DNA of 64,000 nucleotides from Phymorhynchus buccinoides (lineage: Eukaryota > Mollusca > Gastropoda > Neogastropoda > Raphitomidae): assembly GCA_017654935.2 (NCBI GenBank), contig CM065712.1:26670143-26734142 (forward strand), read 5' to 3'. The translations under genes were made by a program, and so were the position numbers. This document shows positions 59,714 through 64,000 of this stretch, piece by piece (position 1 is the first letter of the stretch; each line of letters starts with the position of its first letter). The notes beneath the pieces are model-generated. The model was not told the DNA's origin. It searched no databases and worked only from the letters and a program-made list of their open reading frames with translations.

Positions 59714-61899
59714 GAGCTGTTGAAGATCTGCGGGGTGCTAAGGGACAGCGCGACTTACCCAGGATGCAGAGAAGCGGTTCACTCCGTCATTCAAGAAATA
59801 CAGAAGGTAACGTACACAGTTTTTATATCCTCCACCCACATACACGGCTGCCTACCCCGCCTACCGCCCCCCCCCCCCCCCCCCTAAAGGGTATTTGTCC
59901 CTGGAAACAGTTAAAATGGGCAAACTTTATAAATAGGATACCAAGCGTCCATGCATGCATCCATCTGTCTCTCTGTCTGTCTGTGTGTGTGTGCAGACAG
60001 ACTCTGGCTTCGTGGTTCCAGCGTCTTTTAGTGTTGGTCGAGGTTGTGGTTTGAATCTTACAACGGCCCAAGTTTAAATAAACTTTATAAATAGGATACC
60101 AAGCGTCCATGCATGCATCCATCTGTCTGTCTGTCTGTCTGTGTGTGTGTGCAGACAGACTCTGGCTTTGCGATTCCAGCATCTTTTCCCATAATAGTGT
60201 TGGTCGGGGTTGTGGTTCGAATCTTACAGCGGCCCAAGTTTAAATAAACATGCATGCGTCCATCTGTTTATTTATCTGTGTGTGTGTGTGTCTGTGTGCA
60301 GACAGACTCTGGCTTCGTGGTTCCAGCATCTTTCCCCGTAGTGCTGGTGGGAGATGTGGTTCGAATCCTCCAAGGGCCCAAGTTGTCTCCCCTGTGTTGG
60401 GTGATGTCCGCCCTCTCTGACCTGTGTGCGCTACTGAAGGAAGCCAACAGAGAAATGAAAAAAGGTGAGAGGACGGAGAGAGAGAACAATGAATGGAACA
60501 GGGTGAGGAAGGGAGGGGGATTTCTCACTGCTCTTATCGACTTTTAACTGCCGTGGGATTTGTACGCGCGTAAAGCGGCACGGGTCAGACTAGCTTTAAG
60601 TCCCCATCCGAAGGACTGGACGTTCAGTTCGATTTTTTCCCCCGCCGAACTAGACAAAAAAGGGCGAGGCCGGGACTGGAAATGGGGGTCGCTCGTGCGG
60701 TGAAATTAACAGGTGAATGCCTTGACCACTCTTGCCACCTTCCTACCGGGGAACAGAACGTGTCAAATTGATAAGATAGAGAGATGGAGAGAGAAAGTGT
60801 TGGTTGAAGAGTGGGTGTGGGGGCGTATTGACAAGAGTTAGGAAATAGGGAGAAGGGAGAGGGGTAAGTTTCAGGAGTAGATGGGTATTAAATTTGTTTT
60901 ATATATATACTGGTCTCCAAAAGTTAAGGGCCGGCTTCTGTTTTCAGTAGCTTGATATCTATTTATTGTACACTAAGACAACAATGAAGAAAATGGCAAA
61001 ACTTAGGCTACTCAATAACTTTCCTTCCTGTTGCACGTGCCTGAACCAGTTTTGCAGACATTGCAGTACAGCAACAGCGTTTTCAGGTACGCTTAAAATG
61101 TGGCAAATTCACGAGAATTTCACGAAAGTTTGGTCTCTTTTCGCTGAAGAATCAGGGCTGATGCAGGTTTCTTGCCTATTGCACGTGCAAGGCATGACTG
61201 TAGTGAACACTGCTGAGCAAAAGTTAGACACGAATGTGTATTTAAGGGCGGCAACCAGAGCTCTCAATAAGCATGCCTCCAAGACAGAAGAGAGAAGATC
61301 GTTCTTCCGGCCCTTAAATTTTGGAGACCAGTGTATATACACGCTTTACAGTTTCTGCTTGCATGCAAATCAAACAAATTTACAAAGATTTCTTTTGACT
61401 TAAAATTTATCAACCAAAAAAAGGAATGGTTCCAGCAAAAAAATAGTATAAGTGCATGGCTTTGTACATCGATTTCTCGGCAAATATGTAGATTTACACC
61501 CTCCTGCTCCATTTCTTGGTTCTTTCCGTGGTTAGGGATAGGGTTAGGGTTAGATAGTCTTTTCTTTTGCCACAAGCATCTGGTTTTTTTGTCAAAATCA
61601 TCAATTTTTTTTTAGCATTAAATCGCTGCCATTTCTTTTCTTTCCTTTAAAAAAAAAATCAAAACTAACAAGTATTTTTTGTCCCACTAATTTCTTAGCA
61701 GCCAATGGAAAAAGGAAGCCGAAGGAAGTAGTGAGCAGCCCCCAACCAGAAACGACAGAAGATGCTGATGATCGTGAGCCGCAGGCTGCATCCCGACAGT
61801 TGTTCCTGGCGAAGAAGAAAGCGACGTTCCTGTTGAGCTGGACTCAGCGCTACGGCATGTGTCTGACTGGGATGTGTGCCGAACTGTCCTTAGAACTAG
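38462..61899 (+). CDS. ZNHIT2: ZNHIT2 gene, exons 1-10 (right copy; exon 11 outside window)
   Basis: This is a spliced gene for zinc finger HIT domain-containing protein 2. In animals this protein binds RUVBL2 and links the R2TP co-chaperone to U5 snRNP assembly (PRPF8, EFTUD2). Ten exons join in frame with GT-AG borders: 38462-38550, 42924-43076, 48419-48492, 49735-49794, 51817-51941, 55041-55142, 56443-56556, 59714-59806, 60302-60464 and 61702-61899. The last exon is seen only in the inverted copy (13679-13815), giving about 435 residues; human ZNHIT2 is about 400. Residues 28-61 form a complete zf-HIT finger. The middle part has the family's W-x2-L-(S/T)-x2-E-x3-F block followed by a W-x-PWW motif. 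The C-terminal third is a hydrophobic, then helical, region. The start ATG has A at -3. The family call is firm. The exon structure is inferred from splice signals and phase, not from transcripts. Confidence 0.88.
38770..38881. repeat. Short palindrome, 32-bp arms
   Basis: TATTCACATTTATGCCCGTC... and its inverse enclose about 48 bases. A minimal foldback element or hairpin in intron 1. Confidence 0.7.
39095..39450 (-). pseudogene. LINE ORF2 C-terminal fragment
   Basis: Reads [20 protein letters not shown] with a small duplication, then [20 protein letters not shown] and [14 protein letters not shown], a common tail of CR1-like reverse transcriptases. There is no RT core; it is 5' truncated. 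Confidence 0.7.
39458..39846. mobile_element. Foldback element, variant with C/G runs (intron 1)
   Basis: Same arms (TTCTTACCAAACAATG...; ...TGGTAAGAAAGGCAAAAACG), but the telomere-like units are largely replaced by C and G runs with only GGGTTAGGGTTA left. Confidence 0.7.
39990..40515 (+). pseudogene. LINE 3' fragment (L2-like) with ATT tail
   Basis: Encodes [20 protein letters not shown] and [12 protein letters not shown], the usual C-terminal end of L2/CR1-type ORF2. It is followed by a 3' UTR and GCGCTCTATAAATAACCAG with an ATT/GTA tail. Confidence 0.75.
40516..40854 (+). repeat. Locally duplicated intron sequence
   Basis: About 150 bases around GATTCTGACTCGTAGCGCTG and AAGTAAGACTCAGTTACTGA recur at 41240-41430 in rearranged order. 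No gene is visible. Confidence 0.5.
40855..42058 (+). pseudogene. Second LINE 3' fragment with ATT tail
   Basis: Frameshifted coding reads [20 protein letters not shown], then [20 protein letters not shown] and [19 protein letters not shown], the classic post-RT region of L2/CR1 LINEs. The 3' UTR has a GT microsatellite (41815-41890), then AGCGCTATATAAATTCCC and (ATT)n at 42040-42058. Confidence 0.8.
42416..42826 (-). mobile_element. tRNA-derived SINE
   Basis: On the minus strand it starts GTGGCAGAGTGGTTAAGACG (A box) and has GGGTTCGAATCCCGGCC (B box), like a Leu/Ser-type tRNA head. The body (GGACGTCCAGTCCTTCGGATG, reversed here) and a tail ending near TCTGTGACTA follow. It is not a functional tRNA, as there is no proper anticodon arm or acceptor pairing. 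Confidence 0.82.
42924..43076 (+). CDS. ZNHIT2: ZNHIT2 exon 2 (zf-HIT domain)
   Basis: This exon encodes most of the zinc finger: Cys31, Cys40, Cys43, Cys48, Cys52, His58 and Cys61, spaced C-x2-C-x8-C-x2-C-x4-C-x3-C-x5-H-x2-C with Cys28 from exon 1. That spacing is the zf-HIT fold. The core reads [17 protein letters not shown], very close to the vertebrate protein. The acceptor is TTTCAG and the donor AG|GTGAGC, leaving phase 2. The last 64 bases plus the donor are reiterated 13 more times downstream (43121-44414). Confidence 0.88.
43121..44420 (+). repeat. Exon-2-derived tandem array, 13 units of about 105 bp
   Basis: Each unit holds the last 61-64 bases of exon 2, the donor AG|GTGAGC, and about 40 bases of intron 2 (GGTAGGTAGGTGTAGGGC) ending CTATTTACAG. 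The unit junction creates a new AG acceptor, so every unit looks like a small cassette exon. Units start near 43122, 43225, 43331, 43424, 43530, 43623, 43729, 43833, 43935, 44039, 44145, 44248 and 44354. Two units lack nine bases (CCGAGTCCT region), and a TCTGAA/GAGCAA variant alternates among them. Sixty-four and 61 are not multiples of three, so single inclusion would shift the frame. Confidence 0.9.
44889..45330 (+). pseudogene. DIRS-like tyrosine recombinase fragment
   Basis: A GC-rich stretch reads [22 protein letters not shown], then [20 protein letters not shown] and LSGTK, then GGRATRSF. The order FLAKNQ, LGPDxxDRFLCPVRAL, TK, GRxRxF is typical of the YR domain of DIRS retroelements. 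The in-frame TAG sits where Lys is expected. It is broken by two further stops. Confidence 0.55.
45331..45960. repeat. Unrecognised sequence with inverted CAGGTGTTGG arms
   Basis: Contains GTTTCAGGTGTTGGTA at 45586 and its inverse TACCAACACCTGAAAC at 45659. It could be the non-coding end of the DIRS-like element. No open frame. Confidence 0.4.
46082..46784. mobile_element. Non-autonomous DNA transposon with CAGGGCTGCCAAC ends
   Basis: Ends CAGGGCTGCCAACC and GGTTGGCAGCCCTG are inverted. Inside, at 46334, [15 protein letters not shown] and an E-rich run look like the first exon of a zinc-finger transposase family. A 20-bp tandem repeat (TGTCCCTGATTTGAGAGTCG, five units, 46660-46760) is present. 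No clear target duplication. Confidence 0.65.
46855..47396. mobile_element. TTAA-flanked MITE (piggyBac-like)
   Basis: Starts TTAACCCTCTCACTCTGATC and ends GCCGTGAGAGGGTTAA, 542 bp, inserted next to the composite element end. No coding capacity. Confidence 0.65.
47747..48235. mobile_element. MITE with 31-bp inverted ends
   Basis: ATATCGTCGCTGTCCGATGC... at 47747-47777 is inverted at 48205-48235 with one mismatch. The inside has shorter inverted motifs (ACACGATTAGCG). It lies in intron 2, about 180 bases before exon 3. Confidence 0.75.
48419..48492 (+). CDS. ZNHIT2: ZNHIT2 exon 3
   Basis: This short exon encodes [20 protein letters not shown] and an acidic SDD end, a helical linker after the finger. 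The acceptor is TTTTTTACAG and the donor G|GTAAGA. It takes one base to finish the Arg codon from exon 2 and ends in phase 1, both matching its neighbours. A 67-bp minisatellite starts at its donor. The matching exon of the inverted copy would fall in the N gap. Confidence 0.8.
48488..48990 (+). repeat. 67-bp minisatellite seeded at exon 3 donor (right copy)
   Basis: About seven units of 67 bp, each containing GACGGTAAGATGTCGTGACC, which is the exon 3 donor and its flanks. One unit is interrupted at 48755-48780 by CATCAGAACATTGAACCTAT, and the last units are degenerate. The period is not a multiple of three. Confidence 0.9.
49735..49794 (+). CDS. ZNHIT2: ZNHIT2 exon 4
   Basis: This 60-base exon encodes [20 protein letters not shown], an acidic stretch ending in a short helix motif ([10 protein letters not shown]) typical of the segment before the conserved W-x2-L block of ZNHIT2. 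The acceptor is TTTTTGCAG and the donor G|GTACGT. Phases are 1 in and 1 out. The inverted copy at 31953-32012 encodes the same peptide. Confidence 0.8.
49840..50140. mobile_element. Foldback element, partial (right, intron 4)
   Basis: One full arm and a shortened second arm. The centre (GCGGCATTTGTCACAGTCGT) is present and the telomere-like units are gone. Confidence 0.65.
50541..50633 (+). pseudogene. Truncated exon 5 duplicate (right copy)
   Basis: After GAACAG it reads [20 protein letters not shown] and RMMLKDMHL, then loses similarity before the W-x-PWW part, and has no donor. The acceptor is retained. The same fragment is present in the left copy, so it predates the split of the two haplotypes. 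Confidence 0.8.
50642..51047. mobile_element. Two adjacent pogo-like MITEs (right)
   Basis: Counterparts at 50642-50863 and 50874-51047, with small differences in the number of GACCCCTCCCTT units. Confidence 0.78.
51360..51775. repeat. Dispersed hairpin-ended repeat, right intron 4
   Basis: Allelic to 29685-30095. It ends about 40 bases before exon 5, so it supplies the upstream intron context of that exon. Confidence 0.6.
51817..51941 (+). CDS. ZNHIT2: ZNHIT2 exon 5 (conserved W...PWW block)
   Basis: This exon encodes the best conserved part of the protein outside the finger: [20 protein letters not shown] followed by WTPWWMKE. A tryptophan-rich W-x-PWW end after an E-x3-F-x3-L helix is diagnostic for ZNHIT2. 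The acceptor AAACAG has a poor pyrimidine tract. The donor is GAG|GTGAGA. A telomere-repeat-bearing foldback element starts about 13 bases after the donor. A truncated relative of this exon lies upstream at 50541-50633. Confidence 0.85.
51954..52377. mobile_element. Foldback element with telomere-like repeats (right, intron 5)
   Basis: Arms of about 150 bp (GGTAAAGGTAAAGATGTGCC ... GGCACATCTTGACCTTTGCC) enclose CCCTAA-type repeats, a centre (TGTACTGCAGTACACCGCGA), and TTAGGG-type repeats in the other direction. Confidence 0.8.
52642..53129. mobile_element. TTAA-flanked MITE (right)
   Basis: Same insertion as 28008-28813 but only 488 bp, with about two terminal units, so three units differ between copies. 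Confidence 0.8.
53280..53805. mobile_element. pogo-like MITE, right counterpart
   Basis: Allelic to 27293-27859, shorter by a lost internal stretch, with an extra TCCACTGTA just beyond its end. Confidence 0.78.
54080..54647. mobile_element. TA-flanked MITE, right counterpart
   Basis: Allelic to 26520-27088. The T run just outside it (54000-54041) is longer than in the left copy. Confidence 0.75.
54648..54790 (+). mobile_element. Second tRNA-like SINE fragment (right copy)
   Basis: Counterpart of 26376-26519, with AATTTGAACCTGGGTACAGG. Confidence 0.5.
55041..55142 (+). CDS. ZNHIT2: ZNHIT2 exon 6
   Basis: Thirty-four whole codons encode [20 protein letters not shown] and a following [14 protein letters not shown]. 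The acceptor is TATTTTCAG and the donor AAG|GTCAGA, both in phase 0, matching exons 5 and 7. The inverted copy (25700-25801) encodes the same peptide. A TG-rich microsatellite with G runs follows in the intron. Confidence 0.8.
55543..55620 (+). pseudogene. Partial duplicate of exon 7 (right copy)
   Basis: After a TG-tract acceptor it reads [20 protein letters not shown], then VTHIFW and a stop. The second half of exon 7 and its donor are gone. It could act as a poison exon if spliced. The differences from exon 7 (L for S, L for V, G for S, A for S) are conservative. Confidence 0.7.
56443..56556 (+). CDS. ZNHIT2: ZNHIT2 exon 7
   Basis: Thirty-eight codons encode a hydrophobic helix ([20 protein letters not shown]) and then [14 protein letters not shown]. 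This fits the ZNHIT2 C-terminal half, where helices of this kind follow the W...PWW block. The acceptor is GGGTGCAG, set in a TG microsatellite. The donor is GAG|GTGAGT. Phase is 0 on both sides. A diverged partial duplicate of this exon lies at 55543-55620. Confidence 0.82.
56720..57460. repeat. Direct repeats and TAGGCGTTACCGTTAC array (right)
   Basis: Counterpart of 23590-24380. The 15-bp GCGTTACCGTTACTAG unit is expanded to about eight copies near 57320-57450, far more than in the left copy. Confidence 0.78.
57470..58017. other. Intron 7, right copy, unrecognised
   Basis: Collinear with 23042-23590. No gene, no clear repeat. Confidence 0.5.
58018..58378. mobile_element. Foldback element with telomere-like repeats (right, intron 7)
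   Basis: Same family. Arms GTATTTTAGGAACATTTTTA and inverse, internal CCCTAG/CCCTAAA and TAGGGTTAGGGTTAGGGA. It abuts the CAGACCTG element at 58415. Confidence 0.78.
58415..59134 (+). mobile_element. DNA transposon remnant with zinc-finger N-terminus (right)
   Basis: Ends CAGACCTGTTTACC and GGTAAACAGGTCTG with a 6-bp GTCTTG repeat on both sides. Inside, from 58607, the start codon is followed at codon 5 by TGA. The open frame then encodes [20 protein letters not shown] and [15 protein letters not shown], a C2H2-type finger seen at the N-terminus of hAT-like transposases. The catalytic part is missing. The 6-bp repeat fits hAT (8 bp) poorly; IS3EU-type is an alternative. Confidence 0.65.
59421..59711. 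repeat. (CT)n microsatellite at exon 8 acceptor (right)
   Basis: About 290 bases. It forms the polypyrimidine tract of the exon 8 acceptor. Confidence 0.93.
59714..59806 (+). CDS. ZNHIT2: ZNHIT2 exon 8
   Basis: Thirty-one codons encode [20 protein letters not shown] and [11 protein letters not shown], a cysteine-containing helical segment. The pyrimidine tract of the acceptor is a CT microsatellite of about 290 bases ending in CTCAG. The donor is AAG|GTAACG. The inverted copy (20520-20612) differs by one residue, Val in place of Ala after DS. Confidence 0.82.
59997..60241 (+). repeat. Two truncated exon 9 duplicates with acceptor
   Basis: Each unit carries GTGTGCAG, then ACAGACTCTGGCTT and up to about 85 bases of exon 9, stopping at GGCCCAAGTT and then intron sequence (ATAAATAGGATACCAAGCG). 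The copies have lost the frame and have no donor. Confidence 0.85.
60302..60464 (+). CDS. ZNHIT2: ZNHIT2 exon 9
   Basis: This exon encodes [20 protein letters not shown], then [20 protein letters not shown] and a Lys/Glu-rich end ([11 protein letters not shown]). The acceptor is TGTGTGCAG in a TG tract and the donor G|GTGAGA. It ends in phase 1. Two truncated relatives with the same acceptor precede it at 59997-60070 and 60153-60241. The inverted copy differs by Thr for Met near the end. Confidence 0.82.
60517..60747 (-). mobile_element. tRNA-derived SINE, decayed (right copy)
   Basis: Same family as 42416-42826, shortened, with a mutated B box (ATTTCCAGTCCC). It lies directly after the exon 9 donor. 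Confidence 0.75.
60910..61331. mobile_element. 422-bp TA-flanked MITE, right copy only
   Basis: Ends CTGGTCTCCAAAAGTTAAGG and CCTTAAATTTTGGAGACCAG in a TA repeat. The left copy (about 18090-18105) has an empty site in the same ATATATATATACACGC sequence. TA target and short inverted ends suggest Tc1/mariner. Confidence 0.85.
61395..61635. mobile_element. Dispersed repeat with TTAGGG tract, right copy only
   Basis: Third member of the 11154 family, inside intron 9. The left copy runs straight from ACAAAGATTT to the T-rich stretch before exon 10 without it. Confidence 0.65.
61702..61899 (+). CDS. ZNHIT2: ZNHIT2 exon 10
   Basis: This exon encodes a basic/acidic linker ([20 protein letters not shown]) and a hydrophobic stretch ([20 protein letters not shown]) ending AELSLEL. 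The right copy has a tandem acceptor, TTAGCAG, so splicing at 61699 would add one Ala. The left copy has only AACAG, which fixes the conserved start at 61702. The donor is G|GTATAT. The 3' part of this exon plus donor is repeated twice more downstream. Exon 11 on the + strand would lie past 64000. Confidence 0.8.
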
Positions 61900-62275
61900 G
61901 TATATGCTGTGTGTGTGGGAGAGGGAAAGAAAGAGAGAGAGACAGAGACAGAGAGCCGCAGGCTGCATCCCGACAGTTGTTCCTGGCGAAAAAGAAAGCC
62001 ACGTTCCTGTTGAGCTGGACTCAGCGCTACGGCATGTGTCTGACTGGGATGTGTGCCGAACTGTCCTTAGAACTAGGTATATGCTGTGTGTGTGGGAGAG
62101 GGAAAGAGAGAGAGAGAGCCGCAGGCTGCATCCCGACAGTTGTTCCTGGCGAAAAAGAAAGCCACGTTCCTGTTGAGCTGGACTCAGCGCTACGGCATGT
62201 GTCTGACTGGGATGTGTGCCGAACTGTCCTTAGAACTAGGTATATGATGTGTGTGTGTGTGGGAAGGAAAGAGAG
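61900..62275 (+). repeat. Exon-10-derived tandem array, right copy (2 extra units)
   Basis: Two further copies of the exon 10 3' part and donor, ending near 62073 and 62240. This gives three in total against six in the left copy. An AG|AGCCGCAGG acceptor before each unit would give an in-frame 123-base cassette, but the preceding tract is purine-rich, so splicing is doubtful. Confidence 0.88.
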
Positions 62276-62594
62276 AGACTTCAACCTTCAAACTTCAAAT
62301 ACTTTATTTTACAAGGATAAGAATTTAGGTTGGACCTAGTCTTCCATTCTGCCCTTGGTTCTAAGCATACAACATGTAACTAATACCATAAACGAAAGAG
62401 ACACGGTTTAACACTGGTTTAATGTGCAGGCCACCGACCCATAGCACATGCCATAACAATTAAATAATAAATAATAAATGAGTACATTAATAACTAAATG
62501 AATAGCTAAATAACTAAATACATACATACACAAATCGATAAGTAGGCAAATAAATGCGCTCATAATTTGTTAGACACTCGCATATAAACAATTA

Positions 62595-63302
62595 TCGTAT
62601 TTTTCGGACTATAAGGCTTACCTTTGTATAACTTATGCAAATAATACTTTACAATACTTTTTTCCAAGACTCAGACCCCTGCACCTTATAATGTGACTGA
62701 TAAAATAGTAAGAAAATATAGTAACAAAATCTGAAATATAAGGCGCACACCCCAAATTTTACCCAAATTTCAGATTTTGTTACTATATTTTCTTACTATA
62801 CTGGTCTCCAAAAGTTAAGGGCCGGCTTCTGTTTTCAGTAGCTTGATATCTATTTATTGTACACTAAGACAACAATGAAGAAAATGGCAAAACTTAGGCT
62901 ACTCAATAACTTTCCTTCCTGTTGCACGTGCCTGAACCAGTTTTGCAGACATTGCAGTACAGCAACAGCGTTTTCAGGTACGCTTAAGATGTGGCAAATT
63001 CACGAGAATGTCACGAACGTTTGGTCTCTTTTCGCTGAAGAATCAGGGCTGATGCAGGTTTCTTGCCTATTGCACGTGCAAGGCATGACTGTAGTGAACA
63101 CTGCTGAGCAAAAGTTAGACACGAATGTGTATTTAAGGGCGGCAACCAGAGCTCTCAATAAGCATGCCTCCAAGACAGAAGAGAGAAGATCGTTCTTCCG
63201 GCCCTTAAATTTTGGAGACCAGTATATTTTATCAGTCACATTATAAGGTGCAGGGGTCTGAGTCTTGGAAAAAAGTATCGCCTTATAGTACGAAAAATAC
63301 GG
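62595..63302. mobile_element. MITE with CGTATTTTTCGGACTATAAG ends, interrupted
   Basis: Ends TCGTATTTTTCGGACTATA and TATAGTACGAAAAATACGG are inverted and TA-flanked. The body is palindromic (TTATAATGTGACTGATAAAA on both sides). The 422-bp MITE splits it. Confidence 0.75.
62801..63222. mobile_element. 422-bp TA-flanked MITE, second copy
   Basis: Same length as 60910-61331 and differing from it at only a handful of bases, flanked by TA on both sides. It is inserted in another MITE. Confidence 0.85.
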
Positions 63303-63654
63303 TATTACTATTAGTGCATAAGCACATGTAGTATAGAATGATTCACAGATACATTTCTGCAATACGTTTCCAGGCACAGTATAAACACCTCCCCTAGAGC
63401 AAGACTCCCAAGCATCTGGCACAAACGCAACTCGAGATTGGAGTACCATTAACACACGGGCAACACACTGCGTTCGAGTTCTGAATACAAAAATAAGTTA
63501 GAGAATAAATAACTCGGGACAAAAATCGTATGAAGGTATGCATGATTACATAGGTATATACGTACATGATGCAGTTGTTGACAAATGTTTCAATACATAA
63601 AGCCTGGAGAGAATCACAGTAAAAAGTTCTGCTCTTATTATAAACGAAAGAGAG

Positions 63655-63920
63655 AGAAACAGAGAGAGAGAGAGATGAAATGAAATGACCCTTGATTTTA
63701 CAAAGGTAAGCGTATTGGCAAGGGGTAGCCAATTTATCATACTTGCCGTTAACATAAGAGAGAGAGAGAGGGAGACAGAGAGAGACACAGAGAGAGAGAC
63801 AGAGACATACAGAGAGAGAGAGAGGAGGGAGAGAGAGAGAGAGATAGACACAGAGAGAGAGAGAGACACACAGAGACAGAGACACGGAGAGAACAAACAT
63901 GTGTGTGTGTGTGTGACTGC
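63655..63920. repeat. GA/GT microsatellite, right intron 10
   Basis: Counterpart of 16260-16560. The stretch 63303-63650 is AT-rich with nothing recognised. Confidence 0.85.
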
Positions 63921-64000
63921 ACCGTGTGATGAACTGTCCTAGGTGAAGTTTCAGGGAGGGGAATAATTTTGTATGTGTGTGTGCCTGTGGGGACAGGGGG

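Larger units (their letters stand above)
48490..64000 (+). repeat. Right arm of large inverted duplication
   Basis: Collinear partner of 16190-33862 in the opposite orientation. It carries insertions not in the left arm (60910-61331, 61395-61635, 62595-63302). It lacks the 51-bp array, the 19849-20385 element and the 21624-22248 element. Confidence 0.92.

Noticed and set aside
60966..61403. 145-codon frame, repeated at 62857-63246
   Set aside because: Lies within the 422-bp MITE and is short, without similarity to a transposase that I recognise.

Overview
The window is animal genomic DNA: one spliced housekeeping gene with long introns, packed with microsatellites, minisatellites and mobile elements. 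A LINE whose ORF1 carries a 2A peptide, tRNA-derived SINEs, DIRS-like, piggyBac-like, hAT-like and pogo-like elements and interstitial TTAGGG-type repeats suggest a lophotrochozoan, most likely a gastropod mollusc. The species is an inference. There is no sign of bacterial gene organisation, CRISPR arrays or operons.

The only host gene I can support is ZNHIT2, a zf-HIT zinc-finger protein that works with the R2TP co-chaperone in U5 snRNP assembly. It lies on the + strand, with exon 1 at 38462-38550 and exon 10 at 61702-61899. Exon 11 lies beyond the right edge. A second, inverted copy of exons 4-11 lies on the - strand between 32012 and 13679 and supplies the missing last exon. All junction phases agree, and the joined reading frame is about 435 codons. 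The two copies are collinear over introns and mobile elements and flank a gap of exactly 500 N (33863-34362). The simplest reading is two haplotypes of one locus scaffolded next to each other in opposite orientation. They can therefore be read as an allele pair with many insertions, repeat-number differences and substitutions.

Layout: 1-1640, dispersed repeats and (GA)n. 1640-7440, a nearly intact LINE on the - strand. 7600-13678, microsatellites, MITEs, a possible THAP remnant and a hAT MITE. 13679-32012, left ZNHIT2 copy. 33064-33862, 67-bp minisatellite running into the gap. 34363-38461, MITEs and a short promoter region. 38462-61899, right ZNHIT2 copy. Intron 1 of the right copy holds LINE 3' fragments and a SINE, and intron 2 holds an exon-2-derived array and a nest of DNA transposons with a DIRS-like remnant. 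61900-64000, exon-10-derived repeats and MITE-in-MITE.

The most unusual pattern is that eight of the eleven ZNHIT2 exons (2, 3, 4, 5, 7, 9, 10, 11) have partial duplicates that include a splice junction, several amplified into arrays whose copy number differs between the two copies. Other notable items are a LINE whose ORF1 and ORF2 are in one frame separated by a single UAG, foldback elements that carry telomere-like repeats between their arms, and poly-G blocks that look like base-calling damage.
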